From assembly GCA_012934845.2 (NCBI GenBank), contig WNNJ02003715.1, positions 1 through 64,000 of the forward strand: a DNA stretch of 64,000 nucleotides. Reading direction: 5' to 3'. A program made the translations under genes and the position numbers. Shown piece by piece: positions 23,958 through 36,800 of this stretch. Source of the stretch: Pomphorhynchus laevis. Lineage: Eukaryota > Acanthocephala > Palaeacanthocephala > Echinorhynchida > Pomphorhynchidae. The number at the start of each line of letters is the position of its first letter. Position 1 is the stretch's first letter. The notes below the pieces were generated by a model. The model saw nothing but the letters and a program-made list of their open reading frames with translations, was not told the DNA's origin and did not search any database.

Positions 23958-26900
23958 GAAATCTACTCTCATACCATTACGTAGCGTGACTAAACAGATC
24001 ATATTATTTACTCGATTGTATGAAAAGTAGAGTATTTAAATTGTAACTTAATCATAATTAAAAAAAGCGCAAACAGTTGTATTTGTAACATATTATACGT
24101 TCTTTAAGTTTATATTTACTTAGCAGATGCATTTTTTAATAAACGATTTATCGGATAGTTAAAGATCCACCACATTACATGATGATACATTGAGCTTCGC
24201 TATTCTAAAATTATAAACATTTTAATTATACACGGTTAATAATATAATTAAAAATCATTTTTAATGTTTCAGAATAGTCGCATTTGAAAAATTAATTGGT
24301 AAATTATAATTTAGTTTTTAGATTGTCATTGTGCACTTAATATCGATATATACTCTATAACGATCACATAACATCACTAAAGAGATCATATTATTTACTT
24401 GCTTGTATGAAAAGCGGAGTGTTTAAATTGTAACTAATTAAAATAAATCGCGCAAGCAGTTGTATTTGTAATATATTATACTTTCTTCAAGTTTATATTT
24501 ACTTATCTGATGCATTGATTAACAAATGACTTTATTGAATAGTTAAAAATTCAATTGTGTTTAAAACAAAATTGTTTAAATTATAGATATGCATTTAGAA
24601 TTAATGTATGTAAAGCGTAGTTTGGCAAACTTTTCAGAACAAAATTATTTAACAGCTTAAACACACAGTAAGCATCTGAGCTTTAATGCTAGTCCGATGA
24701 AGATTTTTTGTCCCTTGGGCATAACAGAGGACAACTTATAGAAAGGGAAAAGTTTAGTATATACAAGTTTCGTTAATGCGATTAAAGAATTGTCATAACT
24801 TAATAGAGGATTGTAATGTCCTATATTCCGGTATAAGGGTTTGTTACCGTTAGAAATTAACTGTAACATTATAATACTTGATTTATATTTTACAAAATAT
24901 AAAGCAATATTAAACATTTGTGAAAACTATAACTGAAATGATTGGAGTCCTAGTAAACGATAATACATTTGTGACATGCTTCTGAAGCAAATAACAGTTT
25001 ACTTAGAACGACTTAAGTTGCTGATTAGACTCGATTCGGTATTGTTATGAAATGTATTCACTTTACCAAAAGTAACCAATATACTACGATGCTTGCCATG
25101 CTATCAAAGTCTAGAAATCAATAGATACGACGGAATGGTGCAATTGACCATAGAAAGAACCCTTAATATCCGCTGAACGACAGCGGATGGAATCAGGCAA
25201 TATTAATTGTTAAAATGGGAGGACTAGGAATCCAAACAATGAAAAATATCGCGTGCTAGCCCTTTTGCCATCAGTAAGCGGATCTTGGAATATAATTGGT
25301 TCAATCTTACCAAACGTTCGGACAGCATTTATAGCATATGACGACGCGGCTTATTACAAGGACTGCTGAAATAGTAAAACATATGCGAAGCTGATATTTC
25401 ACTAAAAACACAATTACAAAGACAGTTGACTCAATCATTGCTAAATATACGTTACGAAAGTCTCGTTCGGAGCGCTACGGATAAGGTTAGCATTTCACAA
25501 CTAAAAACAGTTTAGTCTCCGTATTCAGAAGCGTGTCTATAGTAAATAAATATAACCGCGTTCGGGACTCGACTGAACGATAACAGCATGACAATAGTGA
25601 TCGTTTTGTGATTGGGTCTTCCGATCTGTACAGCCCATGTTTGCAGCGGTGGATCACGAATCGACTGTTTTGAAAGACATTGATTAAATTGCCCGTTGAT
25701 TAGATTGTACGAAACAAATTCAACTCAAAAATGCTTTATTTCAATATTTTTAAAAATCATTAATTTAAAATATAAATTTAAGGTGAAGTTTTACCTTTGA
25801 CTACAAATTTTTTATCATTTTCTGATTGATTTGTTTGTGTTAGGCCCGGGATCCAGTTGCCGTATGCATAAATAGAACATGCTATGCAAATAATAATAAG
25901 TTAACGCTCAATTAATAAGTAATGCATTAATTAATAAATTATATGATTTATATTTACCTATAATATAAATATGTTTATGCTAAATATTTGAAATAACGAA
26001 TTATATAACGAAAAAATGTAAGTTAATTTTTAGCGTTAACAAACTATAAAATCGGAATATTGGACAATACAATTCAATGTCAAGTTATGGCAATACCCTA
26101 ATTGCATAATCGATAAGCATGGATATAACAAAATTTTCCTTTCGAATAATTGTCCTCTGGTATGTCCAATGGACAAAAACATCTTCATCGGACTAGCATA
26201 AAAGCTCAGATGCTTACTGTGTGTTAAAGTTCTTATAATGTTTCGTTCAGAATAGTTTGCTATTCTACGCTATACATAAATTAATTCTAAATGCATTTTT
26301 ACAACTTAGACAATTTGGTTTTAAAACACAATTGAATCTTTAACATTTCGATGAAGTCACTTATTAAAAGATGCTTCAGTTAAGTAAATGACAATTTAAA
26401 AGAGGTATATTTTTTTCAAATTTAACAGTTTGCGCATATTTTTTAAATTAAATACTTACAATTTAATATTTCTTCTTTTCTTACAGGCAAGCAAATATTA
26501 TTATCTCTTCATTGATCTTACGTAATAGTAACCGTGTACCTTTATTACGAGTAATTTACAAAGTCAAATATTTAACAAATAAATATAATAGAAAGAGCGA
26601 GCACGATAATTTCAAAGCCGATTTTAAAATCAAAAAGACATTTTCATACAGTGCTATGTTATAAAAATATTAAATTTATTATACTTCAAATGATGTTGAA
26701 ATTTAATTTCTTACAGCAAGTAAATATTATATCATTTTCAGTGATCTTACGTAATAGTAACCGTGTACCTTTATTGCGAATAATTGACAAAGTCAAATAT
26801 TTAACATAAACATATACTAGAAAGATCGAGCACAATAATTTCAAAGCCGATTTTAAAACCCCTTTTTGTTATTAGCGATCTTAGCAGTTTATAATAGAAG

Positions 26901-27801
26901 GAACATTATTTTTGGTAATCGTTCCTGTTTGATCACTATTTATACGAAAACAATGTTTGCTTTAACTCATAAATAACAAAGATTATTTAACTATCAAATT
27001 AAATCAATTCAATCACTCAGATGTACGATTAATGTGAAATGCAAATTTGTTCAGATTTGAACATTTACTATAGTATATTGCATCATAAAACAAATTTAGG
27101 TCTAGCAGATGTGTACTTTACATCCGTAGCTTGGTTGCCTAGTAATCGTTTATGTATATATAACCTCAATATATCATATCTCAACATATCATATTTTTCT
27201 CAATATATCAATATTGAGAAATATATTTTTCTCAATATATACCAATATATCTCAATATCATATTTTTCTTAATATTCAACCTAGACAATGAATAAATCTT
27301 GCATTTAAAGTCATGGCTTTATGCTAATCGCACAACCATGGCACATGACTGCATTAAATTTTTCCGTTTTTGTTAGTCGTCCTCTGTTTTGCCCAATGGA
27401 CAAAAACATCATCATCGGACTAGCATTAAAGCTCAGATGCTTACTGTGTATTTAAGCTGTTAAAATTTTTTTTCTGAATAATTTGCGAAACTACGCTTTA
27501 GATAGCTTAACTCTAAATGCACTTTTTCAATTTAAACAATTTTGTTTTAAACACAATTGAAGCTTTAACTATCTAATAAAGTCATTTATTAAAAAATGCA
27601 TCAGCTAAGTAAATATTAACTTGACAAACGTATAATTTGTTACAAATACAACTGTTTGCTCGATTTATTTTAATTTTAAATAAGTTACAATTTAAATACT
27701 CCGCTTTTCAAACAAGCAGGTAATTGTTATGATTTCTTCAGTGATGTTACGTAATCATTTTAGAGTAGATTTTGAGATTCAAGTGCACAATGACATGCTA
27801 A
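23958..27801. repeat. Large inverted repeat 1, right arm
   Basis: Reverse complement of 14629-18261. U cores lie at about 24665 (forward), 26205 and 27430 (reverse). Differences from the left arm include a second copy of the CAGTGATCTTACGTAATAGT segment (26503-26634 and 26733-26868) and a short AATATATC tandem run at 27170-27260. Its outer part (26160-27780) is also repeated directly at about 42060-43470. Confidence 0.9.
24910..25715 (+). pseudogene. LINE family E, RT C-terminal block 1 (copy 2)
   Basis: The inverted partner of 16500-17310, now coding on plus. DSGWNQAILIVKMGGLGI is readable near 25185-25240, the hallmark 'W.QA.L.V..GGLGI' of LINE C-termini. The Cys/His cluster follows near 25640-25715. 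Interrupted frames; not functional. Confidence 0.75.
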
Positions 27802-28069
27802 AATATAAACCATAAGTTATGTAATTATTTTACAAATGCGAATATGAATTATTTTTAATTAGATGTTATACAGTGCATAATTTGAATGTTTATAATTTTA
27901 GAATGTCATCACGTAATGTAACATTCGCTCTACATTATCAAGACGTAATTTTATCATTCTTATTGAAGTTTGAAATATTTGGAACTTTTCTTTTAATATT
28001 TAAAAATTTAAGTTTTAAAATTTTTTAAAATATATGACGTTGTCAAGTACTCATAGTTAAAGTGGTTTT
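27802..28069. repeat. Repeat U linker
   Basis: AT-rich sequence resembling 34190-34330 (TTTATAATTTTAGAATGTCATC against TTTTTAATTTTAGGATGTTATG). No gene. Confidence 0.5.
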
Positions 28070-28440
28070 TCACTGCTGCTATTCGCCGACCTATTTCGTG
28101 CATTAGTCCTTCCGCCTACAGGCCCAACGCACCAAGCATTTCAGGGCGACCAGCACAAAATTGTAGATCGGAGTCAGGAAAAAGTATTTGCTGCATTTCT
28201 TGTCCTCTACTCCCATGGCTACCGTTCCCGGTGCATACACAGCTGTATTTAGATTACTCGATGCCAAGGTGTCCGGGCAGGTGAAGTCCCAAGCCAAATA
28301 CCTGCCACTTGACCATGGAGTCAGTGACAATCCATCCGGCCGCCTGTCATCATGTTGCGCCAGTGACTTCGGCTCCAGACGCTATGAGATTTCTGCCGAT
28401 ATCAGTGCACGCTTGATGATATCGTAATTTTAACTTATAC
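28070..28440 (-). pseudogene. LINE family E, C-terminal block 2 (copy 1)
   Basis: The minus strand encodes SLTPWSSGRYLAWDFTCPDT and following text, the conserved C-terminal domain of a widespread animal LINE ORF ('RPDG...PW..GR.L.WD.TCPDT.A.S'). Upstream residues read like 'IKRALISAEIS..LEP'. The RPDG...WDFT spacing resembles the PD-...-D core of restriction-like endonucleases (inference). This copy stops at 28070 and lacks the last 60 or so residues kept in the copies at 34.4 and 46.0 kb. Confidence 0.75.
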
Positions 28441-29220
28441 GTAACTTTAACTTCTTATTGAAGTTTAAAATATTTAAAACTATATTGTAAATTTCAAACA
28501 TAAAAATGTTTAAAATAAATAACGTTGCCAAGTATTCATTGTTAAACTGGTTTTTTTAATGCATATTATTAAATATCAAATAAATCTTTAATCCAAAGGT
28601 TCTGAAACTAGAGTTATTATAACGAACATCAATGTATATTTTCCATTAAAATATTCAAATAGTAAAATCCTTATTTGTTATTGGTGATCTAAGCAGTTTA
28701 AAATGGAAGAAACATGATTTTGGTAATCGTTCTAGTCTGATCGCGATTTATACGAAAACAATGTTTGCTCTAAGTTAGAAATTACAAAGATTATTTAATC
28801 ATAACATTAAATCAATTTCAACACATAGATGTATGAGATATGTTCCATTCAAATTTGTTTAAATTGTAAACTTTACTGTCGTATATTGCATCATAAAACG
28901 AATTTACGTCTAGCACTTTTGTACCTTACATTCGTAGCTTGTTTGCCTGGTAATCTTTTAAGTAAATATTATCTCAATATATACTATTTTTCTTATTATT
29001 CAAACTATTCAACGATTTAATTTTGTATTTAAAGTTATGGCTATACGCTAATCGCACAACCATGGCACATGGTTGCATATGAATGCATTAAATTTTTCCT
29101 TTTTTTTATTAGTCGTCCTCTTTCGCCATATGGACAAAAACATCATCATCGGATTAGCATTAAAGCTCAGATGCTTACTGTGTATTAAAGTTCTTAAAAT
29201 GTTTTGTTCAGAATAGTTTG
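28441..29220. repeat. Repeat U unit (direct copy at 34.86-35.62 kb)
   Basis: Together with block 2 this makes a direct repeat of about 1.1 kb (28070-29210 against about 34495-35620), nearly collinear. It ends in a reverse U core at about 29165. It is cut by the LINE C insertion at 29220; the same unit resumes at 33891. Confidence 0.85.
29211..29220. repeat. Target-site duplication, left
   Basis: GAATAGTTTG, identical to 33881-33890 at the other end of LINE C. In uninterrupted U units (for example near 26255 and 42165) this word occurs once and runs straight on. Confidence 0.9.
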
Positions 29221-29814
29221 AGAAAGAAATAATTTATTAACAAAGTAAAAGTTTCATTATAGTTACAAAAAGGAATTACAAATATAATTAACTTTATATT
29301 GAACCATTATTTATATTATCTGATGTAGATAGGCATAACCTTGAAATTTGCTGTCTATTTGTACTGGGATCGTTATTTTAATTCTCGTATTGAATATCTT
29401 AAAAGCTGAATTGTCGACTTGATCCTATTCATGTAGATACTTTATTGAAAGCAATGTCGATGTCAGCTTCGCATGAAATTTGTAAGGACTATTCTTTAAT
29501 TCTTCTTATTATACTAGTGTTACATTGCTTACTATATGTGTGTGATGTCACAAAATAAAATTAACCTTAATGTCCATGCACTAACCTGTCAAACATGCAC
29601 TCAGATTATTTCATTTCTAAATATCTAAAATTAAAAATTCATAAATTCAAAACGAGAAACAAAAAGAAAATTAAACAAAAATACAATAAAAATACAATAA
29701 AAATACAATTCTATAATGAAATAGGGGAGCAACAAATTCTAAAATTAAAATTAAACTGTAATTAAATATTTGAGCTAAATAAGATTCAATATGATTAACA
29801 AAATTATTCTTAAA

Positions 29815-32500
29815 TTATCCTATTAGTATATATTCATCACTCATTATCTTTTTATCGAAAAATATTTCAAATTTCTTAAATTTGTATTGACAAAATTTAC
29901 TTTTTAACATTAATAAATTTAACCAATCATAAAATCTTATTCGTTGTTCTTGTGGTTTATTTCTTGAATAAAAATACAATGAAGAAAAAGCAAAGTATTG
30001 AATACTGTATAGCAATATCTTTCTTTTAGCTGCAATTTCTTGGCATAATTATATACTTTTAGCCCCTTCTTTACTAGCTTTTTAAATCTGCTTAAATCAT
30101 ACACACTCGATAAATTCGTAGTGAATGTTGAACCTAATATACACAGTCTTCTAGATTTTACTCCTATTAGCGAATTTATAAATCCTTTATTTCTTGTTTT
30201 TTTAAACCCCTCCTCTTATGTGTTATAAATTTTAGTTTTCTTACATTAAGTTCCAAACCCAAATCTGCTAATCTTTGTTTGATATTTGACAATTTGTCTA
30301 ATATAAAATTAGCAAACACTGTTTTATTTCTGTGCATTTGCTTGAAAACTATTGATATGTAATCGGCATATACAGCCGGGCACACGTATTTTGACTCTAG
30401 GCTATCCGTAATCCCTTTGTCACAATCGTATACAAAATGGGCCTCAATGGACTGGACTTCCCTGTGGTATGCCTTTTATAAGTCTATACTTTTTCCCCGA
30501 TTTATAATCTTTGAAATAAAATGTCCTGGCTTCTAAACACGCTGCAATTCTAGTAATTATGCTAATGGGTACATTATCGTCCTTTAACGTTTTTAATATG
30601 CAGCTGTGTCTAATATTATCAAAAGCAGCGCTAACGTCCAGACTATATATTACAGCCGGATGATCACTTCTTGTGATAAAGTTTTGCAAGTGTCTTATTG
30701 CATTGATTGTTCCACGACCACTTCTAAACCCAAAAGTGATCATTAAGTAAGTCCAGATTTTCAAAATGCCTTACCAAAATCCTAGCTAGCGCTCTTTCAA
30801 TAATCATCAAAATACTGTTTGATATACCAAAATACGGTCTAGTGGCTTTAGCGTTCGATACAAAACTAAATTTTGGTAATATAACAATCTTACTCAAACC
30901 AATATCCAGATAGTCAATGAATTTATGTTTTAAGATATTTTCCGCTATTAAATATCTATTAGCCTCGTTTACTAACTTTAGCACTGCATAGCTAGCCGCC
31001 TTCCCACTATCTGACGTTTTTGGGAAAGCATGTCATGCAACTATTATATCCTCTACTGATATATCTTTACTGGTTTTGTCCAACGTTAAACTGGCTAATT
31101 TGACTTTCAAACCAACTCCCATGATGGAGTCCACTCTACTGCATTAAATGTATGCTTTGGCTTAATTTACTCCCATACAACATCATCTCCCATTCTTCTA
31201 CGCCATTTTGCTGCTGAAATTCTCCAATTCTTGAATGTCTTGCGGTGAATTACACTCCACCATGGCTTCGAGAATTTTTTAAATTGGTTTAACTCCCTTA
31301 TCTTTTTTCTATAAAATTCTACCCCTTGTCTAATTGTAATTGCCTTTTGCATCGTCGCAATTTCTTGTTTGTTGCCACTATAACTAGCCTTCCAAAACTG
31401 CCTGGTCATATTCGCCGACCTAGGACTATGGCGAGCATGAATGTGTCGCATGGTAAACAAGTACCTGTCCGCTATTTCTATCAAATATCCGTTTAGTCTA
31501 CTTAGATGATTTGGAACTAAAACTACGTCTAAGAAACCGCAAAATCTCAAAACTATAAAATCTACAATTTTATTAAAATTGACTCAATTATTGAAGAAAA
31601 GTTGTCTAAAGGATAAAATTTAAAATTTAAAATGCAATCTTTAAAATCAATAAAATTATTATTTAAAACTGAATTTATTCTGTTAAAATTTTCAATAAAA
31701 TGAATAACTGCTCTACAAAGACTAACACTTAAATTACAATTTTCTAACGCATAATTTTGATTATCTGCGTTTAAAAATATAGAGATTGAATTATTAAACA
31801 TTGCCATCTTGAATACTGAAGGTTGAAATTTCTTTTTCATAAGTATATCAGCTCCGATGGCCCATCTTACTGCCAAGTGTCCATGATTTATTCCATCTTC
31901 CGGAGTAAAGTTTCGATCCCATTTTGGATTATACCTACTTGATATGGGCAAAAACAAAAATCTATGGTTGACTGACTTCGTCTACTCAAGAATGTAGGTT
32001 CCGGCGGAACAAAAATCTCTATTCTATTTTTTAAAATAATACTAAGATTATATGCTGATGGATTGTTAAAATCTCCAAATATCATGTTTAGCTCGTTTTG
32101 TAAAATCCACATTAGAAATTTGACCACTTACTTTCTGTGCTTTTTCGACCAAGTTGATGGTTTCAAGTAAACATTGGCTATTTTTAGACACACCTTATTC
32201 ACATAGAGTTTCATGATTTGTGCACTTCCTATTTCATTAAAATATTGATTAATTCTGAATAGTAATACTTTTTAATTACAGCCGCTAAATTTATCTCAGA
32301 GTGATTATTATCCTCAAATGACGAATAAAACACATCAAAACTACATGGAACCGATACGGCCAACCTTTAACTACGTGCTTCCTGAAGTAATATCATATTT
32401 ACGTCGGATTTATGCCAAATTCTATCAAGGTTGCTCATCGTATCGCAATTCCACTGAAGAACTGAAAAATCAAAATTCAAACTATTCGTCATTTTTTCCT
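29815..32500 (-). pseudogene. LINE C ORF2: endonuclease plus reverse transcriptase
   Basis: The start region has FSVLQWNCDTMSNLDRIW and ILLQEARS (the QWN and QE sites of EEP endonucleases). MIFGDFNNPSAYN (GDFN), a 'STIDF' site and an NHGHLAV stretch in the place of the SDH motif follow at about 32080-31880. A WW-containing linker lies at 31.3 kb. RT follows: FGFRSGRGTINAIRHL, IYSLDVSAAFDNIRH and GIPQGSP (30740-30450). The catalytic box reads AVYADYIS near 30370, so the second Asp of YADD is Tyr. It ends near 29815. Frames are broken in places. The domain order and the DVSAAFDN/GIPQGSP pair put it in the I/R1/Jockey group; the exact clade is not decided. Confidence 0.85.
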
Positions 32501-32699
32501 TTTTGCTCTCATTTTCACACTTCTTCGTTCTCTGAGCTGTCATCAAAGAAACTCTCATCATCTAGCTGTAAATATCTAGCTAATACATTTATTTTTTCCG
32601 CCATAATAGTTAAAGAATTATTTAAATTCTCTTTTATGATATTAGACTTTTCCACTAGAGAATGAGTTTTTAATGCATAAAGCGCTTTTTCAGCCCTTG

Positions 32700-33450
32700 A
32701 ATTTTCTTAGTTAAGTTATGGACGTCTTGAAATAGTGGGGATTTAAGCTTTTGGACCTCTTCAACTACTTGATTTATTGATGTTTTTTCCAAATTGTTTA
32801 TGACCTTATATGTTTTAATAACTGAAGATGCATTCGCTCGTGAACTATTTATTTTTTCAATGTAACTCTAAAGCTATCACACATGTGATCATAAGCTTTG
32901 AGTCTTCCGAGACAGTTAGCGCATTCTTTTTGATATTTTTTCGTAAACTCACGGGAATCGTAATGTTCCGAACAATGAACGCATTTTATTTCCTTACTCT
33001 TGCACATTCCTGCCCAATGACCCCACTGTTGACAGCGAAAACATTGGGGTTATTATATATATTTCCTCTCTCATTGAACAGCTGACTGATAGTAATAACC
33101 TGACCAGCAACGTGAGCATCCTGCCTGCCAATAATACTTACCCTATCATCGACGTCTGCATCAGCTAAATAGCTAACCTCATAAGTGTTAGATTTTAGCT
33201 TCTTTACTATTTTAATTTTTAATTCATGTTCTAATAAATCCAAATCCCCTTTATCCGCATATGACGGTATATTTTTTATTATTCATAATGAACGCATTAA
33301 AAGATCCCTAACCGAAAAATTACTATGCTTCTCATGAATATATTTCACAAAGTTATCCTTTTGATTTCTACATTAGAAAATAAAAATTCCAAGAGAACCC
33401 TTATATATTACTTTTTTTGTAATGGCAACTTTATTTACAGTAAAAGATTT
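32700..33450 (-). pseudogene. LINE C ORF1: zinc-knuckle RNA-binding protein
   Basis: The first part reads DLDLLEHELKIKIVKKL and a charged region typical of ORF1 proteins. Then, in a neighbouring frame, CFRCQQWGHWAGMC (a perfect C-X2-C-X4-H-X4-C knuckle) is followed by further Cys/His pairs (CVHC..., CANCLG...HMC) at about 33045-32890, so three knuckles. This layout is usual in ORF1 of I/R1/Jockey LINEs, where it coats element RNA. The change of frame before the knuckles shows decay. Confidence 0.8.
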
Positions 33451-33880
33451 TATGAATGATCCAATAATTTGAAAAAATTCACTATCCTTCAACATACCAA
33501 ACCATCTTAATTGGTTTTATAGGGCTCTCTTTTAATCGGATTAAGATGATTATTGATGAATGATGGAGTCTCATGCACCACACAGCATTCGATCAATGTT
33601 TCTGCCTCAAAAATAGAATTACAAATTTAAAACAATGTTATATGTACTATGAATGATGTGCAAAAAAGAAAAGAGAAAAAAGAAAAAAATGAAAACAAAA
33701 AATATTACAACACAAACCAAAGCGCCCGAAAACAAAAACACCGAACTTCAAATACCCAATCTGTGATCGGTTTGATATCTTTATGAAAAGTTTCGTCTTG
33801 AAAAGTCTTTGAAGTTGCCGACAGAAAATTCGCAATGAACCGTATAATGTGAAAATTCGCAATGTGGTTTTTTTTCTCTC

Positions 33881-33890
33881 GAATAGTTTG
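33881..33890. repeat. Target-site duplication, right
   Basis: GAATAGTTTG, partner of 29211-29220. Confidence 0.9.
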
Positions 33891-36800
33891 CAAACTCTGA
33901 TTTTTAACATAACTCTAAATGCACTTTAATAATGTAAATAATTTTGTTTTAAATATAATTGGATATTTAAATATCTAGTATGTCAGTTATTAAAAAATGC
34001 ATCAGTTCAATTGTATTGTTACAAATACAACTTTTCGCGCAATTTATTATAATTGCTTACAATTTAAATACTCTGCTTTTCATATAAGCAAGTAAATAAT
34101 ATGATCTCTTCAGTTATGTTACTTGATCGTTATGAAGTAGATTTCGATATTCAAGTGCACAATTACATGTAAAAAACAAAATTATATTTTACGGATTAAT
34201 TTTACAATAGTGAATGTCCTGAAACATTTAAAATGATGTTTAATAAGTTGACCAACCGTGCATAATTTAAATATTTTTAATTTTAGGATGTTATGTAAGT
34301 TAGAATTCACTTAACATAACTAATACGTCAATTTTTCAAAAAAAAAACAAAAATTACAAATAATAAATTGTGTATAAGTCTTGTCTAGCGCTCGTCCACT
34401 CAACCGTGCCCAGAGCGCAACTAACGTTACCGCGTTGGATGACAAAGCTCAGCCTCTGCAGCAGGAATTCCGTGGACCGCCGCTCTCCGATCACTGCTGC
34501 TATTCGCCGACCTATTTCGTGCATTAGTCCTTCCGCCTCTAGGCCCAACGCACCAAGCATTTCAGGGCGACCAGCACAAAATTGTAGATCGGTGTCAGGA
34601 AAAAGTATTTGCTGCGTTTCTTGTCCTCTACTCCCATAGCTACCGTTCCCGGTGCATACACAGCTGTATTTAGATTACTCGGTGCCAAGGTGTCCGGGCA
34701 GGTGAAGTCCCAAGCCAAATACCTGCCACTTGACCATGGAGTCAGTGACAATCCATCCGGCCGCCTGTCATCATGTTGCGCCAGTGACTTCGGCTCCAGA
34801 CGCTATGAGATTTCTGCCGATATCAGTGCACGCTTGATGATATCGTAATTTTAACTTATACGTAACTTTAACTTTCTTATTGAAGTTTAAAATATTTAAA
34901 ACTATATTGTAAATTTCAAACATAAAAATATGTTTAAAATAAATAACGTTGCCAAGTATTCATTGTTAAAGTGGTTTTTTAATGCATATTATTAAATATC
35001 AAATAAATCTTTAATTCAAAGGTTCTGAAGCTATAGTTATTATAACGAACATCAATGTATATTTTCCATTGAAATATTCAAATAGTAAAATCCTTATTTG
35101 TTATTAGTGATCTAAGCAGTTTAAAATGGAAGAAACATGATTTTGGTAATTGTTCTAGTCTGATCGCGATTTATACGAAAACAATGTTTGCTATAACTTA
35201 GAAATTACAAAAATTATTTAATCATAACATTAAATCAATTCCATCACATAGATGTATGAGATATGTGCCATTCAAATTTGTTTAAATTGTAAACTTTACT
35301 GTCGTATATTGCATCATAAAACGAATTTAGGTCTAGCACTTTTGTACCATACATTCGTAGCTTGTTTGCCTGTTAATCTATTAAATATTATTTCAATATA
35401 TACTATTTTTCTTATTATTCAAACTATTCAATGATTAAATTTTGTATTTAAAGTTATGGTAATACGCTAATCAAACAAACGTTGCATATGTATGCATTAA
35501 ATTTTTCCGTTCTTGTTAGTCGTCCTCTGTTTTGCCCAATGGACAAAAACATCATCATCGGACTAGCATTAAAGCTCAGATGCTTACTGTGTGTTTAAGC
35601 TGTTTAAATTTTTTGTTCTGAATAATTTGCAAACCTCCGCTTTAGATAACTTAACTCTAAATGCACTTTTTCAATATAAACAATTTTGTTTTAAACACAA
35701 TTGAAGCTTTAACTATCTAATAAAGTCATTTATTAAAAAATGCATCAGCTAAGTAAATATTAGCTTGAAGAACGTATAATTTGTTACAAATACAATCGTT
35801 TGCTCGATTTATTTTAATTATAAATAAGTTACAATTTAAATACTCCGCTTTTCAAACAAGCAGGTAATTACTCTGATTTCTTCAGTGATGTTACGTAATC
35901 ATTGTATAGTAGATTTCGAGATTCAAGTGCACAATGACATGCTAAAAGATAAACTATAACTATATATTTAAGCAATCATGCATGTACTAATGTATCAACA
36001 CATTATTTCGGTAAAATCAAAAATTATAATTACCGTATATTATCCAAAGTTAAATATTTACACGTCATATTATATTATAGTAGATATAATTCAATATTAA
36101 ATATTTTATTATTTAATATTGGAAATATTTTTACAAATTTAGATAATATCAATTTTAAATTCAAAGTGTCAGATTTGTTATTTGGCATTTATATTTCGTT
36201 TACTCTTTTAAACTATACACTCATTGAATTTGAACAAAACTCCGTTTCCGTATTAGAAAACTTAATTTATATCATATTATCAATCCTGCCGTTAACAGTA
36301 AAAGCACAAGAGGGCGAACAAATTTTTTGCTTGCATTTGTAAATGTCATATTACCTTTATATAGATTTATTGTATAACTAATTATTAAAATTCTAATTTG
36401 TTTTTAAAAAATATCGTCGTCCAAAGAAAATCATTATTTTCATCTATGTTTACGAAAACATATTTGATGTCTTTTGCATTTATGAACGCCGTATAATTTG
36501 GTCTCGAGATACAATATCACGGTCAAATCAAACAGTTTTGTAAACAAAGTTATTATTCATGTGTTATTTAAATTACAAAATATCTTGTACATTTATTATA
36601 TATAAACTGTTATATTTTAAATTAATATTTGATTTAAAAGTAGTATTTGATACAAGGCATCATTTAGAACAACACGCTTAGAACATAATTTTTGGTGTTC
36701 TGCCTTCAAGAACATAATGTGTACATTCTTAGTTTACAAAAACGCTAATTGGTGTAAACGAGCTTAACTAATATTCTTCATATTCTTAAAATTACATTAT

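Larger units (their letters stand above)
29221..33880 (-). mobile_element. LINE family C (I/R1/Jockey group), nearly full length
   Basis: A 4.66-kb element on minus: 5' UTR (about 33880-33500), ORF1 with CCHC zinc knuckles, ORF2 with endonuclease and reverse transcriptase, then a 3' region ending at 29221 without a long poly(A). A perfect 10-bp duplication (GAATAGTTTG) flanks it, so both ends are original and it is not 5'-truncated. It interrupts the left arm of inverted repeat 2 while the right arm is empty at that point. Reading frames carry several breaks, so it is no longer active. Confidence 0.9.

Noticed and set aside
34370-34848. Plus-strand ORFs (89 and 79 codons), with equivalents near 28188-28427 and 45631-46109
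   Set aside because: Antisense shadows of LINE-E block 2. The minus reading at this place has the recognised WDFTCPDTLA domain.
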